A stretch of DNA of 64,000 bases from Sphingomonas crocodyli (GTDB lineage Bacteria > Pseudomonadota > Alphaproteobacteria > Sphingomonadales > Sphingomonadaceae), in assembly GCF_004005865.1 (NCBI RefSeq), contig NZ_SACN01000001.1:310001-374000 (forward strand), given 5' to 3'. The position numbers and the translations under genes are program-made. Every line of letters begins with the position of its first letter. Positions within the stretch are counted from its first letter, which is position 1. The notes beneath the pieces are model-generated. The model was not told the origin of the DNA. It worked only from the letters and a program-made list of their open reading frames with translations, and did not search any database. This document shows, in pieces, positions 9,275 to 21,124 of this stretch.

Positions 9275-9312
9275 AAGTGCGGAAAGTTTCCCATAGGAAA
9301 CTTTCCGCACTT
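9275..9312. terminator. Bidirectional hairpin between convergent genes
   Basis: Perfect 17-base-pair stem AAGTGCGGAAAGTTTCC with loop CATA and its exact inverse, between the aldo/keto reductase (plus) and galU (minus). No strong T-run follows on either strand. Likely serves as a transcription end for both genes. Confidence 0.7.
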
Positions 9313-9323
9313 TGTAGGCGGCG

Positions 9324-10190
9324 TCAGATGTTCGCGATGAACGCCCGGATCGAACCGGCGATTTCGGGCCGTTCGAGCGCCAGCGCGATGTTCGCCTGGA
9401 TGAAGCCGGCATTGTCGCCGCAATCGTGGCGGGTGCCGTCGAAAGTCTGGGCGTGGAACGGCTGGACGCCGATCAGCTTTTCCATCGCGTCGGTCAGCTG
9501 GATCTCGCCGCCCGCGCCACGCTCGCCCTTGTCGAGCAGGTCGAAGATTTCGGGCTGCAGGATATAACGGCCTACAAGCGCGAGGTTGGACGGCGCGGCG
9601 CCCTGCGCGGGCTTTTCCACCATCCGCTTGATCTCGGTCGCGCGGCCATCCTGCGCTCCCGGATCGACGATGCCATATTTGTGGGTCTGGTCGGCGGGCA
9701 CTTCGAGCACCGCGACGACATTGCCGCCCTTCTTCTCATAGGTCTCGGTCATCTGCGTCAGGCAGGGCGAGGCCGGATTCCACAGAAGCTCGTCGGGCAG
9801 CAGCACCGCGAACGGCTCGTCACCGACCAAAGACCGCGCGCAGGCGACCGCGTGGCCCAGGCCCAGCATCTGCTGCTGCCGGACGAAGGCGGCCTTGCCG
9901 GGGGCGAGGCGGGTGGTTTCGAGCAGGTCGATGAAGCTCTGCTTGCCCTTGGCGGCAAGGTCGGTCTCGATCTCGAACGCGCGGTCGAAATAATCCTCGA
10001 TCGCGCCCTTGTTGCGTCCGGTCACGAAGATCATCTGCTCGATCCCCGCGGCCTTCGCCTCGTCGACCGCATATTGGATCAGCGGCCGGTCGACGACGGG
10101 CAGCATTTCCTTGGGAACGGCTTTTGTGGCGGGAAGAAAGCGGGTGCCGAAACCGGCGACGGGGAAGATGGCCTTGCGAACGGGCTTCAT
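9324..10190 (-). CDS. galU: UTP-glucose-1-phosphate uridylyltransferase
   Basis: 288 residues. It makes UDP-glucose from UTP and glucose-1-phosphate for exopolysaccharide, LPS and glycolipid synthesis. The nucleotide-binding start FPVAGFGTRFLPATKAVPKE is at about residues 9-28, with the sugar-binding blocks LGLGHAVACA, VLLPDE, VEKP and GEIQLTDAM further on. The ATG at 10190 is chosen over a GTG two codons upstream because AGGAG sits five bases before it. It follows lysA by eight bases on the same strand, so it is probably in the argH-lptM-lysA transcript. Confidence 0.95.
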   Translation of the reverse strand: MKPVRKAIFPVAGFGTRFLPATKAVPKEMLPVVDRPLIQYAVDEAKAAGIEQMIFVTGRNKGAIEDYFDRAFEIETDLAAKGKQSFIDLLETTRLAPGKAAFVRQQQMLGLGHAVACARSLVGDEPFAVLLPDELLWNPASPCLTQMTETYEKKGGNVVAVLEVPADQTHKYGIVDPGAQDGRATEIKRMVEKPAQGAAPSNLALVGRYILQPEIFDLLDKGERGAGGEIQLTDAMEKLIGVQPFHAQTFDGTRHDCGDNAGFIQANIALALERPEIAGSIRAFIANI

Positions 10191-10198
10191 GCTCACTC

Positions 10199-11470
10199 CT
10201 ACAACCAGGGCGGCAGCTTATCTGCCGCGATCAGGCTTTCGATCGGCTGCCTCTCCCGGACTAGCGCCCAATTGTTACCGGAGACGAGAACTTCGGGCGT
10301 CAATGCGCGGGAATTATAAGTATTTGCCATCGTTGCGCCATAGGCGCCTGCCGTCATGAAGGTGACGAGATCGTCGGCCTCCACTGCGTCCATTTCGCGA
10401 TTCTTGGCGAAGGTATCGCCCGATTCGCAAATGGGGCCGACGATGTGCGCGGTCATCCGGCTGCCGTCGGGTTCGACGTTCCGTACCTCGTGATAGGCGT
10501 CGTACAGGCTGGGCCGCATCAGATCGTTCATCGCCGCATCGACGATCACGAACGGATCGGTGACGCCCGGCTTCACGCGGATCACCTTCGACAGCAGCAC
10601 GCCGGCATTGCCCACGATCACCCGGCCCGGTTCGAACAACAGGCGCACGTTCCAGCCCGCCGTCACTTCGCGCACCATCGCGCCATAGACGTCGGGCAGG
10701 GGGGGCGTGGGCTTGGCGGGATCATAGGGGACGCCTAGGCCGCCGCCCAGATCGGCGGTGACGATATCATGGCCCGCCGCCCGCAGATCCGCGATCAGCG
10801 CGCCGACCTTTTCGAATGCCGCGCGTGAGGGATCGAGGTTGGTCAGCTGGCTGCCGATATGCACCGCGACGCCGCGCACGTTCAGGCCGGGCAGTTCGGC
10901 CGCGCGGGCATAAGCGGCCATCGCCCGATCATAAGCGACGCCGAATTTGTCTTCGGATCCGCCGGTCGAAATCTTCGCGTGGGTGCCGGCGACGACGTTC
11001 GGATTGATGCGGAAGGCGATCGGGGCGGTGGTTCCCAGTTCGATCGCCACCGTGCTCAGCATCTCGGCTTCCGGCTCGGATTCGACGTTGAACTGGTAGA
11101 TGCCTTCGCGCAGCGCCAGCTTCATCTCGTCGGCGGTCTTGCCGACCCCCGAAAAGACGATGCGATCGGCCGGGATTCCGGCCGCGCGTGCGCGCAGCAG
11201 CTCGCCACCCGACACCACGTCGGCGCCAAGGCCCAGCTTGGTCAGGATCGCCAGAACCGCGCGATTGGGGTTCGATTTCACCGCAAAGGCGACCAGCGGC
11301 TTTTCGGGCGTCGATTCGACGTCGGCCACCGCGTCCAAAAAGACGCGCGCATGCCGCTCGATCGTTGCGGTCGAATAGACATAGACGGGCGTGCCCACCG
11401 CAGCCGCGATTTCGGGCAGCGCCACATCCTCGGCGTGGAGGACGCCGTCCTTGATATCGAAATGGTCCAT
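10199..11470 (-). CDS. lysA: Diaminopimelate decarboxylase
   Basis: 423 residues; PLP enzyme that decarboxylates meso-diaminopimelate to lysine, the last step of the pathway. The PLP lysine is in VAFAVKSN (about residue 65). Other landmarks are DVVSGGEL, the HIGSQ block, GGGLGVPY, the EPGR phosphate-binding motif and the active-site cysteine in GPICESGD. It sits nine bases after the small LptM-like lipoprotein gene and eight before galU. A small lipoprotein next to lysA is a recurrent arrangement in proteobacteria. Confidence 0.96.
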   Translation of the reverse strand: MDHFDIKDGVLHAEDVALPEIAAAVGTPVYVYSTATIERHARVFLDAVADVESTPEKPLVAFAVKSNPNRAVLAILTKLGLGADVVSGGELLRARAAGIPADRIVFSGVGKTADEMKLALREGIYQFNVESEPEAEMLSTVAIELGTTAPIAFRINPNVVAGTHAKISTGGSEDKFGVAYDRAMAAYARAAELPGLNVRGVAVHIGSQLTNLDPSRAAFEKVGALIADLRAAGHDIVTADLGGGLGVPYDPAKPTPPLPDVYGAMVREVTAGWNVRLLFEPGRVIVGNAGVLLSKVIRVKPGVTDPFVIVDAAMNDLMRPSLYDAYHEVRNVEPDGSRMTAHIVGPICESGDTFAKNREMDAVEADDLVTFMTAGAYGATMANTYNSRALTPEVLVSGNNWALVRERQPIESLIAADKLPPWL

Positions 11471-11479
11471 CGTGAAAAC

Positions 11480-11722
11480 TCAGCCGGGAGGGGGCAGATC
11501 GAACCGGTCGTCGGGGCGTTCCTCGGACCGGGTCAGCAGATCGTCGGTGCGGCGCGGCCGCGTGTCGACATTGGGCGTCAGCAATTGTGGAACGGTCGGC
11601 TGAACGGCGGCCGTCGCCGGTTTCTGCGGCAGGCTTTGGCCGGCGGCGGGCTTCAGCGCCTCGCGCTGGCCGCAACCGGCAAGCGCGACCGTCAGGGCCA
11701 GCAGGGCGATGCGTGTCTTCAT
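11480..11722 (-). CDS. Small LptM-like lipoprotein
   Basis: 80 residues. The signal [17 protein letters not shown] places the lipidated cysteine at residue 17, followed by GQREALKPA and then a proline- and arginine-rich, probably disordered tail ([19 protein letters not shown]). Short lipoproteins with L-x-GCGQ-x-x-x-L beside lysA belong to the LPAM_2/LptM group; E. coli LptM (YifL) assists LptD oxidation. The family match is by motif and location only. Its ATG overlaps the argH stop as ATGA. Confidence 0.7.
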   Translation of the reverse strand: MKTRIALLALTVALAGCGQREALKPAAGQSLPQKPATAAVQPTVPQLLTPNVDTRPRRTDDLLTRSEERPDDRFDLPPPG

Positions 11723-13095
11723 GCGTCGATCCCCAATGCGGCTTTCGCCTCCGCGATTCGTGCCCGCACCTGATCGGGCGCGGTGCCGCCGTGGCTGCGG
11801 CGGCTGGCCACCGAAGCATCGACCGACAAAGCATCATAGACGCGATCGTCGATCCGTGCGTCGATCGCCTTCAACGCCTCGATCGGCAGCTTGTCGAGGG
11901 CCAGCCCTTCGCGCTCCGCAAGCTTAACGGCCGTTCCCGTAATGTGGTGCGCTTCGCGGAAGGGCACGTCGGCCACGCGGACCAGCCAGTCGGCCAGATC
12001 GGTCGCGGTGGAGAAGCCGGCTTCGGCCGCCTGGCGCAGGCGGGGCGCGTTGAACGTGACCTTTTCGACCATCCCGGTCATCGCCGCGATCGACAAAGCG
12101 AGCAGATCGTGCGCCTCGAACACCGGCGGCTTATCGTCCTGCATGTCCTTCGAATAAGCGAGCGGCAGGCCCTTCATCGTCATGGTCAGCGCCATCATGC
12201 AGCCCGCGATCCGCCCCGAATGGCCACGCACCAGCTCGGCCGCGTCGGGATTGCGCTTCTGCGGCATGATCGAACTGCCGGTCGAATAGCTGTCGGGCAG
12301 CGAGACGAAGGCATAAGGCTGGCTCGCCCAGATGATGAATTCCTCGGCCAGCCGCGACAGGTGGAGCGACGCCTGCGTCGCCGCCATCAGATAATCGAGC
12401 GCGAAATCGCGGTCGCTGACCGAATCGAGCGAATTGTCGGTCGGCGCGTCGAAGCCAAGCGCCGCCGCCGTCATCGCCCGATCGATCGGGAAGCCGGTGC
12501 CCGCCAGCGCCGCCGAACCCAGCGGGCAGCGATTCAGCCGCGCGCGCGCGTCCGCAAAGCGGCTGCGGTCGCGCCCGATCATCTCATAATAGGCCATCAG
12601 GTGATGGCCGAGCGTCACCGGCTGGGCGACCTGCAGATGGGTGAAGCCCGGCATCACGCTCGCGGCATGTTCGCCCGCGCGGGTGACGAGCGCGGTCTGC
12701 AGCGCCTTCAGGCCCGCCTCGACCGAATCGATCGCGTCACGCACCCACAGCTTGAAATCGGTCGCAACCTGATCGTTGCGGCTGCGCGCGGTGTGCAGCC
12801 GGCCGGCCGCGGGGCCGATCAGCTCGGCTAGCCGCGTCTCGGTGACCATGTGGATGTCTTCGAGCGCCAGATCGACCGGAACGCCCTTTTCGGCATATTC
12901 GCCCTCGATCGTGGTGAGGCCGCCGGTGATCGTCTCGGCATCCGCCGCGCTCACGATTCCCTGTTTCCCCAGCATGGCGACATGGGCTTTCGAACCCGCT
13001 ATGTCCTGCCGCCACAGCCGCTTGTCGAAAGGGATAGAGGCGTTGATTTCGCGCATGATCGCAGCCGGGCCTTCGGCGAAACGCCCGCCCCACAT
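11719..13095 (-). CDS. argH: Argininosuccinate lyase
   Basis: 458 residues. It splits argininosuccinate into arginine and fumarate, the last step of arginine synthesis. The family signature [12 protein letters not shown] is near residue 270, with MWGGRF at the N-terminus, [10 protein letters not shown] and MPGFTHLQ also present. The start at 13095 (MWGGRFAEG) is preferred. It is odd because it overlaps by two bases the ATG of the divergent TlpA-like gene and has no clear Shine-Dalgarno; an AGGAG about 36 bases upstream would instead fit an in-frame ATT codon. argG is elsewhere (40772-41989). Confidence 0.94.
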   Translation of the reverse strand: MWGGRFAEGPAAIMREINASIPFDKRLWRQDIAGSKAHVAMLGKQGIVSAADAETITGGLTTIEGEYAEKGVPVDLALEDIHMVTETRLAELIGPAAGRLHTARSRNDQVATDFKLWVRDAIDSVEAGLKALQTALVTRAGEHAASVMPGFTHLQVAQPVTLGHHLMAYYEMIGRDRSRFADARARLNRCPLGSAALAGTGFPIDRAMTAAALGFDAPTDNSLDSVSDRDFALDYLMAATQASLHLSRLAEEFIIWASQPYAFVSLPDSYSTGSSIMPQKRNPDAAELVRGHSGRIAGCMMALTMTMKGLPLAYSKDMQDDKPPVFEAHDLLALSIAAMTGMVEKVTFNAPRLRQAAEAGFSTATDLADWLVRVADVPFREAHHITGTAVKLAEREGLALDKLPIEALKAIDARIDDRVYDALSVDASVASRRSHGGTAPDQVRARIAEAKAALGIDA

Positions 13096-13660
13096 GGTAT
13101 TCGCATCGTCGGTGCGGCCGGTAATCGCCTGTCTCCTCGCGCTTTCGCTGGCGGCTTGCGATACTAAGCCCGCCGAACAGTCGCAAGCAGCCATCCCGCC
13201 CGAACAGGTCGGCAAGGTCGATATTTCGAAGCGTGGGCAGGATATGCCCGCCATTCCGTTCGTCGCGCCCGGCGGTGGCCCCGCCACGCTGACCGCTTTC
13301 CGCGGCAAGCCGCTGATGGTCAATCTGTGGGCGACATGGTGCGGCCCGTGCATCGCCGAGATGCCGACGCTGGAAAAACTGGCGGGCAGCGACGATCGTT
13401 TCCAGCTGATCGTCGTCAGCCAGGATCTGGAGGGGCAGAAGATGGTCGGCCCCTTCTTCGCCAAGGAAAAGCTCAGGACGCTCAAGCCCTATCTCGATCC
13501 GCAGAACGTGCTGATGCAGGCGTTCCAGACCGAAACTCTGCCCACCACGGTGTTCTTCGACGCGGCGGGCAAGGAGCAGTGGCGCGTGCTGGGTGCGATG
13601 GACTGGAGCGGGGACAAGGCGAAAACGCTGATCGACGGGGCGATCGGGCCGGCCGCCTGA
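13094..13660 (+). CDS. TlpA-like thiol-disulfide oxidoreductase lipoprotein
   Basis: 188 residues. The lipobox LAAC (cysteine 22) is followed by a short linker and a thioredoxin-like domain with [18 protein letters not shown], the CxxC redox site. Proteins of this kind sit in the periplasm and reduce or transfer disulfides, for instance in cytochrome c maturation; the partner here is unknown. The ATG at 13094 shares two bases with the argH start on the other strand; a GTG at 13112 is an alternative that still gives a signal sequence. Neither has an obvious ribosome site. Confidence 0.82.
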   Translation: MVFASSVRPVIACLLALSLAACDTKPAEQSQAAIPPEQVGKVDISKRGQDMPAIPFVAPGGGPATLTAFRGKPLMVNLWATWCGPCIAEMPTLEKLAGSDDRFQLIVVSQDLEGQKMVGPFFAKEKLRTLKPYLDPQNVLMQAFQTETLPTTVFFDAAGKEQWRVLGAMDWSGDKAKTLIDGAIGPAA

Positions 13661-13709
13661 GTCAATTGACACGCTTGAAAGCAGTCGGCCCCGTCACGAT
13701 CTAAACGTC

Positions 13710-14492
13710 ATGCGACAGCCCACTTTCTACATCCCGCATGGCGGCGGCCCCTGTTTCTTCATGGACGATCCCAAGGGCGTCTGGACGGGGATGGAGGCGT
13801 TCCTGCGCGACCTGCCGGGCACGCTGGCCGAACGGCCGCGCGCGATCCTGATCGTGTCGGGCCATTGGGAAACGCGCGGGTTCCAGTTCACGGGCGCTGC
13901 GCAGCCGCCCTTGATCTTCGATTATTACAATTTTCCGCCGCACACCTATCAGCTGACCTATCCCGCGCCCGGCGATCCCGATCTGGCGGCGCGCGCGGCG
14001 GCGTTGCTGAACGCGGCGGGGTTCGATGCGGGCGTCGATCCCGAACGTGGCATCGATCATGGCGTGTTCGTGCCGTTGAAGGTGGCTTTCCCCGATGCGG
14101 ACGTACCGGTGGTCGAAATGTCGCTCGACCGCGATCTCGATCCCGCCTTGGCCTTCGATGCGGGTGCGGCGCTTGCGCCCCTGCGCGACGAAGGCGTGCT
14201 GATCATCGGTGCGGGGATGAGCTTTCACGACCTGCGTCTCTATGGCCGCGCGCAGGCGAACGATCCGTCGAAGCTGTTCGACGACTGGCTGGTCGAAACC
14301 GCCGCCAATCCTGCCGAACGTCGCGACCGCCTGATCGCGTGGAGTCGCGCCCCCGCCGCCCGCGTCGCGCATCCGCGTGAGGAGCATCTGCTGCCGATGA
14401 TGGTCGCCGCCGGCGCCGCATCGGGCGCGGGCACGCATATCTATGGCGAGCGCGTGCTCGAAGCCTCGATCTCAGGCTTCCGCTTCGATTGA
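13710..14492 (+). CDS. Class III extradiol ring-cleavage dioxygenase (DODA/YgiD type)
   Basis: 260 residues. It resembles the LigB-like, DODA-type dioxygenases, single-subunit enzymes that open catechol-type rings with a metal at the active site. Candidate metal and catalytic histidines are in IPHGGGP (about 10), IVSGHWE (about 52), RGIDHGVFVPL (about 118) and REEHLLPM near the end; the IGAGMSFHDLR block is also typical. The natural substrate is unknown: YgiD itself acts on L-DOPA, but many members act on other catechols. The last 21 bases overlap the convergent DedA gene. Confidence 0.85.
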   Translation: MRQPTFYIPHGGGPCFFMDDPKGVWTGMEAFLRDLPGTLAERPRAILIVSGHWETRGFQFTGAAQPPLIFDYYNFPPHTYQLTYPAPGDPDLAARAAALLNAAGFDAGVDPERGIDHGVFVPLKVAFPDADVPVVEMSLDRDLDPALAFDAGAALAPLRDEGVLIIGAGMSFHDLRLYGRAQANDPSKLFDDWLVETAANPAERRDRLIAWSRAPAARVAHPREEHLLPMMVAAGAASGAGTHIYGERVLEASISGFRFD

Positions 14493-15068
14493 GACGAGAG
14501 CGGCGCGGCGTTTCTCGCGTCGTTTCCGCCACCACAGCCAGATCAGGAAGCAGGTGCCCGGAATCGGGAAGGCGATCATCAATTCGGTCTTGTAGGGCGC
14601 AAGGCTGGCGAGCAACCGATCGACCGCCGGGCCGAACAGATAGCCGATCGTCACGAAGATCGCCGACCAGATCAGGGCCGCGATGACGTTCAGCGTCGCG
14701 AACCGTCGCCAGCGCATCCGCGTGAGGCCGATCGCGATGGGGCTGACCATCCGCAATCCGTAGAGGAAGCGGAACAGCAGGACATAGGCGTTGGGATAAC
14801 GTTCGACGAAGCCGATCGCCTTGGCGAAGGCGGGCTTTTGTCGTGCGCGCTGAACGAAGGGGCGGTCGCGGAAGCGGCGGCCGAGCAGGAAGAAGAGTTC
14901 GTCGGCCACAAGCGCGCCGAACGCGATCGCCAGCCACGCCTCGACCGGGGTCAGCACGCCGCGATGCGCCATCACCCCGCCGGCGATCGCGGCGGTTTCG
15001 CCCTCGAATCCCGCGCCCAGCGCAATCGCCCAGGCGCCATATTCCAGAAGATGGTCGAAGCCGGCCAT
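14472..15068 (-). CDS. DedA family inner-membrane protein
   Basis: 198 residues with several membrane segments. The family blocks are clear: LGAGFEGETAAIAGGVMAHRG near the N-terminus (the usual glutamate-proline pair is here GFEGET), DELFFLLGRRFRDRP, RFLYGLRMVSPIAIG and the re-entrant-loop glycine-rich segments. DedA proteins are linked to undecaprenyl-phosphate or phospholipid flipping and envelope integrity. The start ATG 15068 gives MAGFDHLLEYGAWAIA. The 3-prime end overlaps the dioxygenase gene by 21 bases, a convergent overlap. Confidence 0.9.
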   Translation of the reverse strand: MAGFDHLLEYGAWAIALGAGFEGETAAIAGGVMAHRGVLTPVEAWLAIAFGALVADELFFLLGRRFRDRPFVQRARQKPAFAKAIGFVERYPNAYVLLFRFLYGLRMVSPIAIGLTRMRWRRFATLNVIAALIWSAIFVTIGYLFGPAVDRLLASLAPYKTELMIAFPIPGTCFLIWLWWRKRREKRRAALVSIEAEA

Positions 15069-15196
15069 GAGATTCCTGATGTGTCGCCCCCAACATAGGG
15101 ATACGGGCCGCATTCGCCACGGGTTTCAACGCTTGACAGCAGGCTGCCGGAAGTGGCCGATGGCGCCCGATCCAGATCACCGGAGGGGTGCTTTCC

Positions 15197-15727
15197 ATGT
15201 CGCTCTACGCTCTCTCGATCCCGGTCCTGCGCCGGGGCCTCGTCAACATGATCGCCTGTCTCGACAAGGGCGTTGCCTGGTGCGCGGAAAAGGGGCTGCC
15301 CGAAAGCGAGCTGCTCGATGCGCGGCTGGCGCCCGACATGCACCCGCTGACCCGCCAATATCAGATCGCGAGCGACGCGGCGAAGGGGGCAGGCGGGCGG
15401 CTGACGGGTGGTGAGCCGCCGTCGATGGTGGACACCGAAGCGAGCTTCGCCGAACTGCGCGGGCGCGTCCAGCGCACGATCGACTATCTCGACACGGTCG
15501 ATCCGGCCACCGTCGATGCGAAGGCCGGCACCGAAGTGCTGGTCAAGCTGCCGGGGGCCGAACTGCGCTTCGCGGCCGAGGATTTCCTCGCCAGCTTCGT
15601 CTTCCCGAACTTCTTCTTCCACGCATCAATGGCTTACGCGATCATGCGGATGAAGGGCGTGCCGCTGGGCAAGATGGATTATCTACAGCTGCAGGACGTG
15701 ATCGTCAGGACGCCCGCCGCAGCCTGA
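15197..15727 (+). CDS. DUF1993 family protein
   Basis: 176 residues, cytosolic by sequence (no signal). It matches DUF1993, a DinB-like helical family with no established biochemical role: MSLYALSIPVLRRGLVNM at the start, MHPLTRQYQIASD in the middle, and LASFVFPNFFFHASMAYAIM with KMDYL near the end. The ATG at 15197 is selected because GGAGGGG lies nine bases upstream, whereas the GTG at 15188 overlaps that site. A TTGACA is present at 15133-15138 in the 128-base divergent gap, but a matching -10 is poor. It ends inside the convergent YaiI gene. Confidence 0.85.
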   Translation: MSLYALSIPVLRRGLVNMIACLDKGVAWCAEKGLPESELLDARLAPDMHPLTRQYQIASDAAKGAGGRLTGGEPPSMVDTEASFAELRGRVQRTIDYLDTVDPATVDAKAGTEVLVKLPGAELRFAAEDFLASFVFPNFFFHASMAYAIMRMKGVPLGKMDYLQLQDVIVRTPAAA

Positions 15728-16166
15728 TTATCGCCTCGTCCAGCGCGGACAGGAAGCGCGATCGATCGGCCTTGGAAAAGGGCGCCGGCCCGCCGATCGC
15801 ATCGCCCACCGCGCCTGCGCGCAGATCGGCCATGATCGCGCGCGTCGCCACCTGCGCGCCGATCGATTGCAACGTGAAGGGCTTGCCGGCAGGCGACAGC
15901 ACGGTCGCCTCCGCCTTCAGGCACCGATCGGCCAGCAATATGTCGGCGGTGACGACGATGGCTTTTCGGTCCGCCTGCTCGGCGATCCAGTCGTCGGCCG
16001 CGTCGAACCCATCGCTCACCACCTGCCGCCCGATCAGCGGGTGGGCGGGGATGCGCAGATGCTGGTTGCTCACGATCGTCACCGGCACCTCGTGCCGCCA
16101 CGCGACCTTGTAGATCTCGTCCTTCACCGGACAGGCGTCGGCATCGACCAGGATGCGGATCGACAT
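15705..16166 (-). CDS. YaiI/YqxD (UPF0178) family protein
   Basis: 153 residues, the family's usual length. Landmarks are ILVDADACPVKDEIYKVA at the start, VSNQHLRIP, DAADDWIAEQ, VVTADILLADRCL, and GPAPFSKADRSRFLSALDE at the end. The fold is PIN-like with conserved acidic residues, so nuclease activity has been suggested, but the role is unknown. The ATG at 16166 is the natural start. Its end overlaps the DUF1993 gene by 23 bases tail to tail. Confidence 0.9.
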   Translation of the reverse strand: MSIRILVDADACPVKDEIYKVAWRHEVPVTIVSNQHLRIPAHPLIGRQVVSDGFDAADDWIAEQADRKAIVVTADILLADRCLKAEATVLSPAGKPFTLQSIGAQVATRAIMADLRAGAVGDAIGGPAPFSKADRSRFLSALDEAIIRLRRAS

Positions 16167-16170
16167 CAGA

Positions 16171-16297
16171 TCCTCCCCCGGAGGGGGAGGGGGACCGCGC
16201 CGAAGGCGTGGTAGAGGGGTACTCGCCCCACGCGCCTCGCTGCCGGCCAATACCCCTCCACCGGCTGCGCCGGTCCCCCTCCCCCTCCGGGGGAGGA
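16171..16297. repeat. Intergenic palindrome, type A, copy 2
   Basis: This 127-base element starts TCCTCCCCCGGAGGGGGAGG and ends CTCCGGGGGAGGA, the same termini as the copy at 6409-6534 and almost the same length. The middle shares GGCCAATACCCCTCCACCGG-like sequence. It lies between the YaiI-type gene start and the gyrB end, both on the minus strand, so it may terminate the gyrB transcript. Confidence 0.85.
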
Positions 16298-16314
16298 TTG
16301 TTCAGGGGACACGA

Positions 16315-18825
<2,511 letters not shown>

Positions 18826-18841
18826 CTAAAGCGAAATGGCA

Positions 18842-19894
18842 TCAGGGAAGCTGCATTCGCCACGCGTCGGCGCCTTCGAACAATGCCGGTTCGGTTCCCG
18901 TCATCCAGATCTGCCCGCCGCCTGCTGCCAGCCGCTCGAATAAGGCCGCGCGACGGCCGGGATCGAGATGGGCGGCAACCTCGTCGAGCAGCAGGATCGG
19001 CCGCGCGCCTTTCCGCTCGGCGACCAGATCGGCATGGGCGAGGATCAGGCTGAGGAGCAGCGCCTTCTGTTCGCCGGTCGAGCTGCGCGCGGCAGGCTGG
19101 CCCTTGGTGGCGTGGGTGACGATCAGGTCGCTGCGATGCGGGCCGCTGAGCGTCCGTCCCGCCGCGCGATCGCGTCCGCGGCCCTGCCGCAGCTCGACCG
19201 CCAGATCGCTGCCGTTCCACCCGCCGATGTCCAGCGTGGGCCGCGCGAACGGCCCTTCGGGTTCGGCGGCGATCCGATCGTTCAGCGCCGCGACCAGCCG
19301 TGCGCGCGCCTGCGCCACGGCATCGCCATGCTCGGCCATCGCCGCCTCCAGCGCGTCGAGCCAGACGGGGTCGGGCGGCGTCTCCTCGCTCAACAGCCGG
19401 TTGCGATCGCGCACCGCGGCTTCGTAGCGCGTGGCGTGCGCGGCATGGGCGGGGTCGAGCGCGAGGACGAGCCGGTCGAGAAAGCGCCGCCGCCCGCCGG
19501 GCGTGTCGACGAACAGCCGGTCCATCGCGGGGGTCAGCCAGACGAGCGACAGCCATTCGGCCAAAGTGTTGGCGGCGGCGGGCGCGCTGTTGATCCGCAC
19601 CACGCGGCGTTCGGGCGCCTGCGCTTCGGTGCCCGTGCCGATGTCGATGGGTTCGCCGCTGCCGGCGTCGAGCCGCGCCGCGACCGCGAAGCCGCCCGGC
19701 CCGCCGGTGCGCGCCATTTCCGACAGCGCCGCGCCGCGCAGGCCGCGGCCGGGGGCGAGCAGCGACAAGGCCTCGAGCAGGTTGGTCTTTCCCGCGCCAT
19801 TTTCGCCGGTCAACACGACCAGGCCGGGGCCGGGCTCGATCAGAAGACGCCCGTGCGATCGGAAATCGGTCAGCGCGAGACGGGTGACGGCCAT
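18842..19894 (-). CDS. recF: DNA replication and repair protein RecF
   Basis: 350 residues. SMC-like ATPase that helps load RecA at gaps. Walker A is GENGAGKT at residues 30-37; the conserved N-terminal [17 protein letters not shown] precedes it. The motif [16 protein letters not shown] and the signature [10 protein letters not shown] are family-specific, followed by [18 protein letters not shown] (ABC signature) and [12 protein letters not shown] (Walker B and D-loop). ATG 19894 gives the standard N-terminus. The upstream neighbour is divergent at 63 bases. Confidence 0.95.
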   Translation of the reverse strand: MAVTRLALTDFRSHGRLLIEPGPGLVVLTGENGAGKTNLLEALSLLAPGRGLRGAALSEMARTGGPGGFAVAARLDAGSGEPIDIGTGTEAQAPERRVVRINSAPAAANTLAEWLSLVWLTPAMDRLFVDTPGGRRRFLDRLVLALDPAHAAHATRYEAAVRDRNRLLSEETPPDPVWLDALEAAMAEHGDAVAQARARLVAALNDRIAAEPEGPFARPTLDIGGWNGSDLAVELRQGRGRDRAAGRTLSGPHRSDLIVTHATKGQPAARSSTGEQKALLLSLILAHADLVAERKGARPILLLDEVAAHLDPGRRAALFERLAAGGGQIWMTGTEPALFEGADAWRMQLP

Positions 19895-19957
19895 CACTGC
19901 CCCTTGCGCGATTTCGGGCTTTGGGGGAAGTCGGGCTGAAAATCGTAAAGGGATGCT

Positions 19958-20677
19958 ATGCGCGCGACGTTGTTGGTTTTGATGCTTGCGCTGGCGGCGC
20001 CCGCCCAAGCCGGGCTGCGCGCGACCTATTTCGACGCGGGCAAGACGCGCGCATTGGTGATCGAGGTCGCCGACAATGGCGACGCGCGGATCAGCGAGGC
20101 GGACAGCAATGATTACGGCCTGATGATCGGCGATCGATTCTATGTGATCGGCGACAAGGAAGGCGTGCCGATGGTTGCCGACATCGCCGATGTGGGCGCG
20201 GCGATCGACCGGATCGTGCCGCCGATCTTCGGCGATATGCTGCGCACGCCCGATGCCACCGCGATCGCGACCAGCCTCACGCTCACGCCCGATGGCGGGC
20301 GCACGGTCGGCGGGCGCACCGGCACGATCTATCATGTGAAGGGCATCGACACGTCCGATCCGGCGAAGACGGTCGATTATGTGATCAGCCGCGAAGCGTC
20401 GCTCGTCCCCGTCGGCCGCGCGCTCGAACGCTTCATGAATGCGGCTTTGGTGCCGGCGGCGCCTCTGGTCGGCCCTGCGGTCAAGACGATCATCGCCGAA
20501 ACGCGTGCGATCTTCGCATTGGGCACCCCGATCGACGTCGGCGGCCGCTTCCTGCTCGACAGCGTCGAGACGGTCGATGTGCCCGCCAATCGCCTCAAGC
20601 TGCCCGCGACGCCGCAGACCGTCGATCAGCTCGCCGCCTCTATGAAGGCAGAACAGGCCGAGGACGCGCATCGATGA
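19958..20677 (+). CDS. Secreted protein of unknown function
   Basis: 239 residues with a signal peptide ([20 protein letters not shown], cleavage after AQA). The mature protein is acidic, with [20 protein letters not shown] near residue 45 and no cysteine. I do not recognise the family; it looks like a periplasmic protein with repeating beta segments. It is divergent from recF, and its TGA overlaps the start of the next gene as ATGA, so it is co-translated with the acetyltransferase. Confidence 0.75.
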   Translation: MRATLLVLMLALAAPAQAGLRATYFDAGKTRALVIEVADNGDARISEADSNDYGLMIGDRFYVIGDKEGVPMVADIADVGAAIDRIVPPIFGDMLRTPDATAIATSLTLTPDGGRTVGGRTGTIYHVKGIDTSDPAKTVDYVISREASLVPVGRALERFMNAALVPAAPLVGPAVKTIIAETRAIFALGTPIDVGGRFLLDSVETVDVPANRLKLPATPQTVDQLAASMKAEQAEDAHR

Positions 20678-21117
20678 GCAACATCGGTATCCGGCCGTCG
20701 ACCGTGGCCGATGGCGATATCGTGCTGCGGATATGGCGCGATGCCGTCGATGCGACGCACGATTTCCTCGCGTCCGAGGATCGTGATGCGATCGAACAGG
20801 AACTGCGCGATTTCCTGCCGGGTGCGCCGTTGCTGCTGGCGGTCGATGCTGGCGATCGTGCGCTCGGCTTCATGCTGATGGACGATGCGCATATGGAGGC
20901 GCTGTTCATCGATCCGGGCAGCCGGGGCAAAGGCGTCGGGCGGACCCTGGTGCAGCACGCGCTCGCGCAGCACGGCACGATTTCAACCGACGTGAACGAA
21001 CAGAACGCGCAGGCGGTCGGCTTCTACGAGCATTTGGGCTTCGTGCCGACCGGCCGGTCCGAGCGCGACGGGCAGGGGCGTCCTTATCCCCTGATCCATC
21101 TGCGCTCGGTGCCCTGA
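20674..21117 (+). CDS. YjaB-type GNAT N-acetyltransferase
   Basis: 147 residues. The sequence follows E. coli YjaB closely from memory: [50 protein letters not shown], the acetyl-CoA loop [13 protein letters not shown] (the usual R-x-x-G-x-G/A), then [18 protein letters not shown] and [15 protein letters not shown]. It should transfer an acetyl group from acetyl-CoA to an unknown amine. It starts at ATGA in the preceding gene and ends seven bases before the convergent maeB. Confidence 0.85.
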   Translation: MSNIGIRPSTVADGDIVLRIWRDAVDATHDFLASEDRDAIEQELRDFLPGAPLLLAVDAGDRALGFMLMDDAHMEALFIDPGSRGKGVGRTLVQHALAQHGTISTDVNEQNAQAVGFYEHLGFVPTGRSERDGQGRPYPLIHLRSVP

Positions 21118-21124
21118 TCGATTA

